Shown: positions 1 to 10,856 of the stretch, in pieces
Position numbering within the stretch: the stretch's first letter is position 1
Layout of the letters: every line of letters begins with the position of its first letter
Origin: Litoditis marina
Taxonomy: Eukaryota; Nematoda; Chromadorea; Rhabditida; Rhabditidae
Direction of reading: 5' to 3'
DNA length: 64,000 nucleotides
NCBI GenBank assembly: GCA_964036275.1
Contig: OZ038433.1
Span: 20,349,985 to 20,413,984, forward strand
Program-made: the position numbers and the translations under genes
The notes under the pieces: generated by a model
Seen by the model: only the letters and a program-made list of their open reading frames with translations
Database searches by the model: none
Told to the model about the DNA's origin: nothing

Positions 1-1660
1 ATATATTTTCAATCTAAGTCTATGGAAAGGGGAGGTACCGGAACGATGGAAACATTCTCTGGTAACTCCTCTACCAAAGAAACCCCCATTTTCCAACCCA
101 AGTAACTACAGACCAGTTAGCATTACGTCTATATTTTGCCGACTGTTCGAAAAAATAGTAAAGCGAGTAATGATAAAACATCTGAATGAGAACACTATTT
201 TATCTCCTCACCAACACGGTTTCAGAAAAGGGAAATCTGTAGAAACACAGATGCTAGAATGCATAAATGAATGGACCCTTTCTTTAGACAAGAAAGATTC
301 TGTGGATGTAGTATATTTCGATTTCTCGAAAGCGTTTGACCGAGTTTCGCACAGAATGCTGCTAAACAAACTTGAAAAACTCGGATTTCATAGTACTATT
401 GTATCATGGATTAGAGAATATCTTAGAAAACGCACGTTTGCCGTGAGAGTTAATTCGAGTTTTTCCAGCTCACCTGAAATAACTAGTGGAGTTCCACAAG
501 GTAGTGCTCTCTCTCCGATTCTTTTTAACATATTCACGTTCGAACTACCTAGTATTTTGACTGAATCTCCCGTTATGCGCTGTAAAGTTTTTGCTGATGA
601 TACGAAAGTGTTCAAATCTTTCAGTAACGGCGAAAGTAATGAGGAGTTACAGAAATGCCTTGACAAGATGTATAAATGGTCTGTAGATTGGGGTCTTCCA
701 CTATCAGTAGAAAAAACAAGTGTCCTGCATTTAGGCGCCAAAAACCCAAGTCAAACCTACGAAATGAACGGCATAGATCTCAGAAAAGTAGATCAAAATG
801 TTCGAGATCTCGGGTTTTTGCTAAATCAAAACCTTTCATTTAAAGACCATGTGAAACATATCATCAAGTCCGCAAAGCATCGAACATACAATCTTTTCAA
901 AGTTTTGAAAACTCGGAATAAGAATGTTTGGCTAAAAGCGTATAAAACTTATGTCCGACCAATGGTTGAATTCGGTACTACTGTGTTCAACATAGATAGC
1001 GGGTTTGTTAAGAAACTTGAATCAGTTCAGAACGACTTCACTAGAAAGTTGTTTTTCCGTTTGGGTGGCTATACGTATTGTAAAATCCCTAGTTCCGCAT
1101 TTAGAAATAGGAAACTCGAATTGGTCACTTTAGAATCTAGAAGAAATACGACAGACCTCATTATGATCCATAAAATCATAACTGGACAATGTGGATTAAG
1201 TGCAACAGACTTTTTCACGTTCAAACCTTCACGTACTAGGGGTTCTAGCGCAAAATTCAGTTTTCACACCCCAAAAACTAGCCAACGTGCCAAGTTTTTT
1301 ACAGTACGGGCTGGATCCAAATACTTGAAATTGAGCAAGAAATCCAAAATACCGATGTCGTTATCAGCCGCAAAAAAGCACTTTAGATGAATGCATTTAA
1401 ATGAGACTTCTACTGTTTTTCTGTTCATCCTGTGAGATTGGCCCAAATTTTTTCCTTCGTACTTGTGAGTTGTTTTATCTGTATTCTGTGCTGTTATATT
1501 GTTTTCTTTTTCTTTACTGGTAATCACCAAATGATGTTCCACGATTTCCGACTCTTATTTCCGCATTTGAATGTTTTCGTTTCCTAATGCCGATGTTTTA
1601 TTTTCTCCTCTTGTATATCACATGCTTGCATGTAAATAAATCAATCAATCAATCAATCTT
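1..1660 (+). mobile_element. Non-LTR retrotransposon (CR1/jockey-like), 3' part
   Basis: The 3' portion of a LINE-type element enters from outside the window. It holds the end of a reverse transcriptase reading frame (2-1390), about 240 bp of 3' untranslated sequence, and a terminal run of AATC repeats (about 1637-1658), the kind of short tandem tail that CR1- and jockey-like elements carry instead of poly(A). The tail abuts the first satellite unit, so the element appears to have landed in, or next to, the 201-bp satellite. The 5' end and any target duplication lie outside the window. Clade assignment rests on protein motifs only. Confidence 0.85.
2..1390 (+). CDS. Reverse transcriptase of a non-LTR retrotransposon, 5'-truncated by the window
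   Basis: The reading frame is open from base 2 to the TGA at 1388-1390; it does not begin at the ATG at 170, because upstream codons already encode conserved RT sequence (around NYRPVSITS, bases 104-130). RT motifs in order: FDFSKAFDRVSH with the first catalytic Asp (about 319-354), GVPQGSALSPILFNIF (about 488-535), the FADDTKVF active site (about 590-613) and LGFLLNQNLSFKDHV (about 815-855). The remainder matches the thumb and C-terminal region of jockey/CR1 ORF2, with the typical SVQNDFTRKL and LESRRNTTDL segments. No stop or frameshift is visible here, so the copy may be young; the endonuclease domain is not in the window. It would make cDNA by target-primed reverse transcription. Overlapping minus-strand frames are shadows. 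Confidence 0.9.
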   Translation, partial: YIFNLSLWKGEVPERWKHSLVTPLPKKPPFSNPSNYRPVSITSIFCRLFEKIVKRVMIKHLNENTILSPHQHGFRKGKSVETQMLECINEWTLSLDKKDSVDVVYFDFSKAFDRVSHRMLLNKLEKLGFHSTIVSWIREYLRKRTFAVRVNSSFSSSPEITSGVPQGSALSPILFNIFTFELPSILTESPVMRCKVFADDTKVFKSFSNGESNEELQKCLDKMYKWSVDWGLPLSVEKTSVLHLGAKNPSQTYEMNGIDLRKVDQNVRDLGFLLNQNLSFKDHVKHIIKSAKHRTYNLFKVLKTRNKNVWLKAYKTYVRPMVEFGTTVFNIDSGFVKKLESVQNDFTRKLFFRLGGYTYCKIPSSAFRNRKLELVTLESRRNTTDLIMIHKIITGQCGLSATDFFTFKPSRTRGSSAKFSFHTPKTSQRAKFFTVRAGSKYLKLSKKSKIPMSLSAAKKHFR

Positions 1661-4600
1661 CTAATCCAATGCGGAGTGAGATGATGTGAATCGACAAAAC
1701 ATGTGACAACTTTTGTTTGTTGCAATAACCATGAAAAGTTCCTGAAATCAGCTAAGTTTGTCATTCAGAATCATCGCCATAGGCTTGTGAAATACAATAC
1801 GTAATAACCCAAACGAATAAAATACCTCAATGAATTGTAAGCATTCTCATAGATCTATTTTCTAATCCAATGCGGAGTGAGATGATGTGAATCGACAAAA
1901 CATGTGAGAACTTTTGTTTGTTGCAATAATCATGAAAAGTTCCTGAAATCAGCTAAGTTTGTCATTTAGAATCATCGCCATAGGCTTGTGAAATACAATA
2001 CGTAATAACCCAAACGAATAAAATACCGCAATGAATTGTAAGCATTCTCATAGATCTATCTTCTAATCCAATGCGGAGTGAGATGATGTGAATCGACAAA
2101 ACATGTGACAACTTTTGTTTGTTGCAATAACCATGAAAAGTTCCTGAAATCAGCTAAGTTTGTCATTCAGAATCATCGCCATAGGCTTGTGAAATACAAT
2201 ACGTAATAACCCAAACGAATAAAATACCTCAATGAATTGTAAGCATTCTCATAGATCTATCTTCTAATCCAATGCGGAGTGAGATGATGTGAATCGACAA
2301 AACATGTGAGAACTTTTGTTTGTTGCAATAACCATGAAAAGTTCCTGAAATCAGCTAAGTTTGTCATTTAGAATCATCGCCATAGGCTTGTGAAATACAA
2401 TACGTAATAACCCAAACGAATAAAATACCTCAATGAATTGTAAGCATTCTCATAGATCTATCTTCTAATCCAATGCGGAGTGAGATGATGTGAATCGACA
2501 AAACATGTGAGAACTTTTGTGTGTTGCAATAACCATGAAAAGTTCCTGAAATCAGCTAAGTTTGTCATTTAGAATCATCGCCATAGGCTTGTGAAATACA
2601 ATACGTAATAACCCAAACGAATAAAATACCTCAATGAATTGTAAGCATTCTCATAGATCTATCTTCTAATCCAATGCGGAGTGAGATGATGTGAATCGAC
2701 AAAACATGTGAGAACTTTTGTTTGTTGCAATAACCATGAAAAGTTCCTGAAATCAGCTAAGTTTGTCATTTAGAATCATCGCCATAGGCTTGTGAAGTAC
2801 AATACGTAATAACACAAACGAATAAAATACCTCAATGAATTGTAAGCATTCTCATAGATCTATCTTCTAATCCAATGCGGAGTGAGATGACGTGAATCGA
2901 CAAAACATGTGAGAACTTTTGTTTGTTGCAATAACCATGAAAAGGTCCTGAAATCAGCTAAGTTTGTCATTTAGAATCATCGCCATAGGCTTGTGAAATA
3001 CAATACGTAATAACCCAAACGAATAAAATACCTCAATGAATTGTAAGGATTCTCATAGATCTATCTTCTAATCCAATGCGGATTGAGATGATGTGAATCG
3101 ACAAAACATGTGAGAACTTTTGTTTGTTGCGCAATAACCATGAAAACTTTTTTCAATCAGCTAAGTTTGTCATTCAGAATCATCGCCATAGGCTTGTGAA
3201 ATACAATACGTAATAACCCAAACGAATAAAATACCTCAATGAATTGTGAGCATTCTCATAGATCTATCTTCTAATCCAATGCGGAGTGAGATGATGTGAA
3301 TCGACAAAACATGTGAGAACTTTTGTTTGTTGCAATAACCATGAAAAGTTCCTGAAATCAGCTAAGTTTGTCATTCAGAATCATCGCCATAGGCTTGTGA
3401 AATACAATACGTAATAACCCAAACGAATAAAATACCTCAATGAATTGTAAGGATTCTCATAGATCTATCTTCTAATCCAATGCGGATTGAGATGATGTGA
3501 ATCGACAAAACATGTGAGAACTTTTGTTTGTTGCAATAACCATGAAAAGTTCCTGAAATCAGCTAAGTTTGTCATTTAGAATCATCGCCATAGGCTTGTG
3601 AAATACAATACGTAATAACCCAAACGAATAAAATACCTCAATGAATTGTAAGGATTCTCATAGATCTATCTTCTAATCCAATGCGGAGTGAGATGATGTG
3701 AATCGACAAAACATGTGACAACTTTTGTTTGTTGCAATAACCATGGAAAGTTCCTGAAATCAGCTAAGTTTGTCATTTAGAATCATCGCCATAGGCTCGT
3801 GAAATACAATACGTAATGACCCGAACGAATAAAATACCTCAATGAATTGTAAGCATTCTCATAGATCTATCTTCTAATCCAATGCGGAGTGAGATGATGT
3901 GAATCGACAAAACATGTGAGAACTTTTGTTTGTTGCAATAACCATGAAAAGTTCCTGAAATCAGCTTAGTTTGTCATTTAGAATCATCGCCATAGGCTTG
4001 TGGAATACGTAATAACCCAAACGAACAAAATGCCTCAATGAATTGTAAGCATTCTCATAGATCTATCTTCTAATCCAATGCGGAGTGAGATGATGTGAAT
4101 CGACAAAACATGTGAGAACTTTTGTTTGTTGCAATAACCATGAAAAGTTCCTGAAATCAGCTAAGTTTGTCATTTAGAATCATCGCCATAGGCTTGTGAA
4201 GTACAATACGTAATAACACAAACGAATAAAATACCTCAATGAATTGTAAGCATTCTCATAGATCTATCTTCTAATCCAATGCGGAGTGAGATGACGTGAA
4301 TCGACAAAACATGTGAGAACTTTTGTTTGTTGCAATAACCATGAAAAGGTCCTGAAATCAGCTAAGTTTGTCATTTAGAATCATCGCCATAGGCTTGTGG
4401 AATACGTAATAACCCAAACGAACAAAATGCCTCAATGAATTGTAAGCATTCTCATAGATCTATCTTCTAATCCAATGCGGAGTGAGATGATGTGAATCGA
4501 CAAAACATGTGAGAACTTTTGTGTGTTGCAATAACCATGAAAAGTTCCTGAAATCAGCTAAGTTTGTCATTTAGAATCATCGCCATAGGCTTGTGAAATA

Positions 4601-4703
4601 CAATACGTAATAACCCAAACGAACAAAATGCCTCAATGAATTTTGAGCATTCTCTTAATTTTTCCACTCTAATACGGCGTGAGATGATGTGACTCGACAA
4701 AAC
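1661..4703. repeat. 201-bp satellite array, 15 full units plus a diverged partial unit
   Basis: Units beginning CTAATCCAATGCGG start at 1661, 1862, 2063, 2264, 2465, 2666, 2867, 3068, 3271, 3472, 3673, 3874, 4070, 4271 and 4467. The spacing is 201 bp except for one 203-bp unit and two 196-bp units. A sixteenth, diverged and truncated copy begins about 4670 and ends where the next element starts. Units are nearly identical, and shared rare variants show block duplication within the array. No conserved reading frame or promoter is seen. It is a satellite and not a CRISPR array: the whole unit is conserved and there are no unique spacers. Confidence 0.97.
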
Positions 4704-5796
4704 CTTCAGACTTTTTGCGCGATACAAGATACACGATACATGCGCGCTCTAATCATGTGTATCGATTGCATTTTTGTAGCGGGGACAGATACATGCGTCA
4801 CGCTATGTATATTTTGTGTTCATACTTTTTCTACAGTATCTCGGCGTGAGATGCTCAACATTTTGAATTGACGATACACAATTTTTGAAGATTTCGGCCG
4901 GCATTCTACACTTCACTCCTACCGTGGATACATCTAGGTTTTCGGATTGTAACTCATAAAATAATAACTTTTGTGTTAATTTTACAATTAGAAGAACTAG
5001 AACCCCCACCCAAACAGATAGGGTTTCACAAAAAAAATTTGTTTCTAGCGCGCGACGCGCGCATGCGACGCGTTGAAATGAGAAAGTATGCGGATTTGAA
5101 TAAAATTTGAGAATTGTGGTTATCGATCACTCTGATCACGAATGTGGGTATCAATTTTATATCACGAACGTGACGCGCGCACGCGCCGCGATCATTCTGA
5201 ACTGAGATGTGCGCTTGGTGCGAGGTTGGGCGGAGCGCGCGCAGCACGTGACGCGACAAAAAATGTCAACTTTCGTGCATGAGGATAAATTTTTGGGATT
5301 ATGAGTGGTTGGAAACGTTGATTACGAATGTATGTCAAATCAAGTTTGGTGTATATATTCACAATCGGCATGATCGAATACCCCACCTCTCCGAATTTCA
5401 TATTAATCGAGTCTTTTTGATTTTTCAGCCGCGTCGCGTGCACGCGCTGCGCGTGGGTGAAATTGAATATATGGCATGGGGATCGGTAACGATCATCAAA
5501 ATTCATTCATTTTCACATTTTGTCGCAGCAGAGCGTGCACGCGTCACGTCGCGTCGCGTGCTATGAGATAGATGTTAATTCGCAGGATACCTAGCATTAT
5601 CTAAAAAATCAAGAAACTAAATATGTGGGAAGTTATTTTTGAATTGAAAATAGTGAACTCGAAAACAAAAAGGAACCTGGAACGTTCATACTTTTCTGAT
5701 TCGTTGGCGCCAAGATACGGATACAAAATGTGACGATACAAATAATTCAAAAATGAATCGTGTATCCGTATCTTGTATCGCACAAAAAGTCTGAAG
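4704..5796. mobile_element. DNA transposon-like element with about 29-bp terminal inverted repeats
   Basis: The left end begins CTTCAGACTTTTTG and the right end is its inverse complement, with only one mismatch over about 29 bp (left 4704-4732, right 5768-5796). The interior has no transposase-sized frame. It consists of GC-rich blocks (near 5047, 5172, 5230, 5432 and 5525; words such as GCGCGACGCGCG and GCGTCACGTCGCG) separated by AT-rich spacers. The left end interrupts the last satellite unit. Only a possible 2-bp AC duplication flanks it, so the superfamily is not assigned. Probably non-autonomous. Confidence 0.7.
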
Positions 5797-6697
5797 ACCG
5801 CCTAAGAACTGTTTTCAAAGTTGATCTTGCCCCGAAGTTGACGATCCGATCCTCTAAACATCAAAGAGTCGGGATCTGTTCAGAACAGATTTGTAAATTA
5901 AGACGATTACTATCATGATGAGCTTTAAACTATTGAAAATGCATTTTCTATTAATTTTCCATTGAACTAACCTTTTTATGTTTCTCGAATTTCCGTAAAA
6001 GAAGTTTGTTTTGTTCGTTTGGACGTTCAGGCGATTCAATCAGTTGGAGTGAAACTGAAAATAAGTCATTGACTCGTGTTTGGATTTTGAAATTAGCTTA
6101 TCTTTAAAAATTCATTAAAACCCATAAAAAAAATGTGTATAAAAAGGAGTATTAAGTGAGAGACGATTAGCTTCTGAGATTGGACTGGATGAAATATAGA
6201 AAAGTAGGTCAATTTCAAAAGGGAAACGAAAAACTTGATCTCGCAATTTTTATGGGTCTAGCACATTTTGGTTTTCTACTGCAAATTCCAAATATGACAA
6301 TTTTTACCTCTCAAGCAAAACTGTTGAAAAACTGAGTAGTATATCTTTGTTTAAATAAATTGTTAGTGTAAACGGAATGTTTCAAAGGTTGAGAACTTGT
6401 GATTTCTCCTGAATAAGTCTGTTGGGATGATCATGGAATGTGCGAGATTATATGTTTGATTTCACTCCTAATTTATTGACCTCCTTTACATTCAGTTCAA
6501 TATAGAAATCTTATCGTTTTGGTTTTTTTTATACAAATCAGCCTCTTTTTCTATATTTCCTAAGGCAATAAATAGGAATCAGATAGGAAATGAAAATGAA
6601 GTGGAGTCATTTCGTGTTGAACGTTGTTATAAACTGAACAAATAAGTATGACAAATTTTAGCAGCGCATCTGTGGTGCCATCTAAAGCTTTTTCAAG
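5797..6697. other. Intergenic, no feature recognised
   Basis: AT-rich sequence. No exon with splice signals, RNA gene or repeat structure was recognised. Short frames here have no recognisable content. Confidence 0.5.
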
Positions 6698-6701
6698 TAG
6701 T

Positions 6702-6775
6702 ACCTGTTTGGTGAAGTGGTGAGAGAAGCACACCACCACCTTGAAGGGGGTGGTTCGACTCCCTTCACTGACATT
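6702..6775 (+). repeat. tRNA-derived (pol III-like) sequence
   Basis: An A-box-like TGGTGAAGTGG (about 6710) and a B-box-like GGTTCGACTCC (about 6752) are spaced as in a tRNA gene. The T stem does not pair well and no clean acceptor stem closes, so this is a tRNA-derived SINE-like or pseudogene copy and not a functional tRNA. Confidence 0.45.
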
Positions 6776-6976
6776 AGTTTTGCTTTCGGTCGAATAATAT
6801 TTTTTGGAAGCAGTTTCAAAGATCTACTTAATCTATTCAAGCTACCAAAAAGCAAAGAATCATCACAATGCACATACTCGAAACGACCACAAGTAGTTGT
6901 CGAAAAGTTTTCAAGGCCATAAAATGGCTCAATATTAACCGATCCAAACTTTACTATGACATTTGTCCGGGGATTT

Positions 6977-7079
6977 GGCCGTGAAGGTTCAGGTACTAAG
7001 CGGAGATTTAGCTCGTACCTGGCGTTGTATCACCTATGTACCCGCTTTCTCTCCGCCAAGTACCAGAACCTTCACGGCC
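6977..7079. repeat. Short hairpin element, GGCCGTGAAGGTTC family
   Basis: Arms 6977-7006 and 7048-7079 are inverted copies (GGCCGTGAAGGTTC ... GAACCTTCACGGCC) around a 41-bp loop that also contains GTACC words. The same vocabulary recurs at 8040-8215, so both are members of one family. No coding content. Confidence 0.65.
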
Positions 7080-7275
7080 GAGTACCAGTTTTTTGAATTT
7101 ATCAAAATTACACAAAATACACACCATTTAAAAAATTAAGTTCTCATCACATTAAAAACATGATGAACGTGTCGAATTTATAATAGAAGATTCAGAAAAT
7201 TAAATAACCAACGAAAACTCAAAAAGCAACCAATTCATAGTTATTTGTAACCGTTCTAATCACACATTAGGTGTT

Positions 7276-7354
7276 CTTTGCTACTACCCGGAATTGAACC
7301 CACGACCCTCAGCCTACTACCGCGCGCACTACCACTTACCCACTGCGCCTATGG
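7276..7354 (-). repeat. tRNA-derived (pol III-like) sequence
   Basis: Read on the minus strand it has GGCGCAGTGGGTAAGTGG (A-box region) and GGGTTCAATTCC (B-box region) at tRNA spacing, then AGTAGCAAAG. Stem pairing is poor, so a SINE or tRNA pseudogene is more likely than a tRNA. Confidence 0.5.
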
Positions 7355-7399
7355 AACGAAAGGCTCCGGAACATAGTATACGCGTGCAAGGCAACGTTT

Positions 7400-8020
7400 A
7401 ACAGAGGCCTCCTTAGAATTCTTATGTGTAAAATCAGCGGATAGTAATATTTTTTCGAGGAGAAACGCGAAAAACAAAATTATTGAGTTTTGTCCTAATT
7501 TTTCTCCAATTACAATTTTTGCTTTTTGAAGCAAAGTTTTTTCTACAAAAAAACTGGTTCAGAACACGAGAACTTCTACGCGAGGGTTGAAGTTTTTGAG
7601 TCCGATTAAAGATGAAACCACTGGACAAAATATTTTTATCCTTTCTGTGAGACTTGTTGGTGAAAAGATTCCAAGTCGTATTTCTTAGCGCACAGAGTAT
7701 TGATCAATTTTCAAACAGTACTCGAAACCTACACCTCCTCCCTTCACCATGAAGCACGTGATTAAAGCATCTGTTGTGCATTCAAGTTTGTCTAAATCTT
7801 CACAATTCGTATTGAATAAATGAATCCCTTCAGAAAGTGGTCTGAGGCTTGTTCGTTTAAAACAATTTTGTTTCCTGCAATTGTAATTCCGACTCTACTA
7901 TTCAGTTTATAACAATTGACAACTTGTCCCTTCAGGCACAATTTCATACGAATTTCCAATAGAATAAAGTACTAATTTATACCATTGTAAATTTGCCTTG
8001 CAAACTGTGTATTCATCTTG
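7400..8020. other. Intergenic, no feature recognised
   Basis: No spliced gene, hairpin or tandem repeat was recognised. Overlapping minus-strand frames of about 60 codons look like chance. Confidence 0.4.
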
Positions 8021-8029
8021 GGTCCCGGC

Positions 8030-8215
8030 ACCAACTTTGCTCGGTCTCCGCTATGTACCAGCCACCTCCCCGCTATGTACCTGAGGTGTCACGGCCAAGT
8101 CCCATACCCGCCAAGTACTCCCCGCCATGTACATGGAGGTTCACGGCCAAGTACCCAAATTTACGGAGAAGTGATTTTTGACCGGCCACGCGCACTCATT
8201 TGACGGCCAAGTTTC
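8030..8215. repeat. Degenerate GTACTTGGCCGTGA-motif repeat cluster
   Basis: Words of the type CGCTATGTACC, CGCCAAGTAC and CACGGCCAAGTACC recur about every 20-30 bp. They match the arms of the hairpin at 6977-7079 and represent a tandemly iterated version of the same motif. Two overlapping plus frames here arise from the repeat and are not genes. Confidence 0.55.
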
Positions 8216-8589
8216 CCGACTTCTATCTGAGATAGGATAGACAAATAATTCCGCTGTTCCTAACTATATTTCAAGTTACAGACAAATCGATTTAATTGGT
8301 CGGTTTGGCGCTCGTCGGAAATGTCAAAAATCCTTCCAAAAACCACATTTGGAAGTCCGCAATGTTGTGAACAAAACTAATCTGCGCTGAATTTCATTGT
8401 TAAAACCTGGGACTGTAGCAATCCCCCCATACCTCGATGAGGTGAGGACACCTCATGAGCTAACTCACGAGCTTGGCTCATGAGGTTACTATGCCTAACC
8501 ATTGTACATTTGAGAACTCGTCAGCTACTTGGGAAATAGCTCACCTACTTTATACGCGCAGTTCCGCTAACCAGTAAGCTGGCGAGGTG

Positions 8590-9070
8590 CACAACTGCTC
8601 TCAGGGAGCGTTTGAAGAAGTTTCTGCAATGTCAGTGAGTCTATACCACCGAAGGAAACGAATATGCACCATGAAAACGTCTAAAACGTGGATGAAATTT
8701 GGATCAACTATTTGGCAATATGAGAAGTCAATAATATTGCAGCTGTGCTATTGAAAGTTGTGCAAAACTTTAAGTTACATGAGAATTATTTCCCCATTGG
8801 GAGGTTGTTGACGGCAAGTCGAACAAACACTTAAGTTCGTTTAAAATTGCTAACTCTTTTTTTTCCTTTTTGTTTCTCATAGACTCTAGTGAGAACAAAA
8901 ACAAATTGATCTCTTTTCTACACTTGTTTTCAACCCCAATTGCGAAATGGTTTGTGTGAAAAGATTAGAACTTTAAATCGAGTTTTTCAGAGGATGGGAG
9001 CGCGGAAAAATCGGTTAATTCCTTATCGTTCTACAAATCTCATAGATATTTGGCGTAAACAGGTAACAGT
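8590..9070 (+). repeat. Dispersed repeat R1, copy 1
   Basis: Begins with CTCTCAGGGAGCGTTTGAAG, contains ATGCACCATGAAAACGTC and ends with TTATCGTTCTACAAATCTCA followed by TATTTGGCGTAA. The same ordered blocks recur at 15095-15690; partial pieces lie at 9838-9930, 10830-10856 and 12231-12295. No coding capacity; class unknown. Confidence 0.6.
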
Positions 9071-10225
9071 TTTTGTACCTCAAACTACGGGAGGGATTCT
9101 AATTCAAGAATTCAATTGATGTAGGAGACAATCAGCGATCCTAGAGTTTGAAAGACTCTATTCAGTAACGTGTTACTGAGAATGAAAACGTCGAAATTCT
9201 GATAAAGGGACGTGCCATAGTCAAAAAATTGAATGAACATATGAACTCATAAGTTTCTCACTTGTTCGTAATTTGTGTTTAGTGCAAAATGGAACAGCTC
9301 AAGTGTTTTGGTTATACAAATTTATTAAAAAACAAGATGTAGGTTTCATTCCCAGTACTAGTTTGAGGTCAGGGAGAGTAAAAGTCAAGCTTTTGAATTG
9401 GGAAAAACTAGCATAGTAAAACAATTTTAACTGACATTTAACTGCTCTTGTGTGTCGGAAATTCTTAAAACAATTCGGAATCGGTCCAGGAATTATTCAG
9501 AAAACTGAACGGTTTATATCAAAATGAGTCGACCGGTTCAAAATACGTTCATTACAAAGTTTTACAAAATTAAACACTGAACTGACCATTCTCATGTTTC
9601 TTCCAATTTTTTTGAGAAGTGGGATCTTAAATCATGTCCTTGTTCAACGTTTTTTTCTGTTTCGTTACGACTATTTGTTCCGTTAGGATGGTTACTAAAA
9701 TCTGGTTATTCGATTCGAACTCGGAAGTTTCCATCGTAATTTTGCTTTTTTTTTCAGATTTTAGAACAGTTAACTTCGTAGAGTTCATTTACAATTCTGT
9801 GAGATACTGAAAATGCCAGTTCAACTGTTCTCCAACGTTTAAAAGAGTTTCTCGAATACCACTGAGTAACATAACAGCAAAAGAGTATGCACCATGAAAA
9901 CTTCTAACAAATGGAAGAAATTAGAAATGTGAACTGATTTGGAATATGTGACGTCGCCCACCTCGTAGCCGAACGACGTGGAAAAAAAGTAAATAGGTAC
10001 AGATTTCAAAATGAAGTTGCTTTCAAAAAATCAATGAGAAAAAAAAGACACACCACTACTAACTTTTCTTCTGTATGAACAAAATTATGAAAATAAAGAA
10101 CATGGATAAAGGTCAGTGTAATAGTGGAAGTGAAAATTAGATTGCAATTCTTCTTATTAATAATTCATGAAAAAATAAACATTTCATATACGCTTTAGAT
10201 GAATGTTAACTAGGTAATTGTGTTG
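9071..10225. other. Repeat-derived intergenic DNA
   Basis: Contains a diverged R1 fragment (about 9838-9930, with ATGCACCATGAAAACTTC). Otherwise no gene, hairpin or tandem array was recognised. Confidence 0.4.
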
Positions 10226-10229
10226 CATA

Positions 10230-10257
10230 GTTATATATATATATATATATATATATA

Positions 10258-10319
<62 letters not shown>
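10230..10319. repeat. (AT)n microsatellite
   Basis: About 90 bp of alternating TA with a single C interruption near 10259. Confidence 0.97.
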
Positions 10320-10320
<1 letters not shown>

Positions 10321-10856
10321 ATTTTGAAGATGCTTATTTTAGTCAGTAATTAATTAGGATGGAACAGAAACTGACAAATTTGAAAGTAGTTTTAGTAATA
10401 TGGTTTGTGTGCGAAAGTTTAAAGGACCGTTCCTCTTTAATTTGGAGGTTTGAGCTGATAATTCTATATTGTTAACATTGAAAAATCACAATCATTCATC
10501 TAGGTGTCAACTTCCTGTCTTGCTCCGTGTTCTCAAAAAAAATACAAAAACATTTCCAAGACATTTCCAAAATCACCAAAGACAAAGCTGCTAAAGAAGA
10601 TTTGTAGGTATCATGAAAACAACAAAGCAGTAAAAGACCAAGGATTGCTGCACTACAGTAACCCAAATTTTGTTAGCTTCTAATTCGCTCCGAAATAATG
10701 TGTTTTTTGCATTTTCTGTATGTAACGCGTAAAACCTTTATCTCAAAACAGAATAAATTGCCTTTTTCATTTTTCAAAAACTACTTACATTGCACATTAT
10801 ACAGATACGGTCCCTTTAAGTATAATGAGAAACTTTTAGAGGATGAGAGTGCGGAG

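Noticed and set aside
388..741. 117-codon minus-strand frame
   Set aside because: Lies entirely inside the reverse transcriptase coding sequence on the other strand and has no recognisable content.
1661..4703. Regularly spaced repeats as a CRISPR array
   Set aside because: The whole 201-bp unit is conserved with no unique spacers, and the sequence is eukaryotic; it is a satellite.
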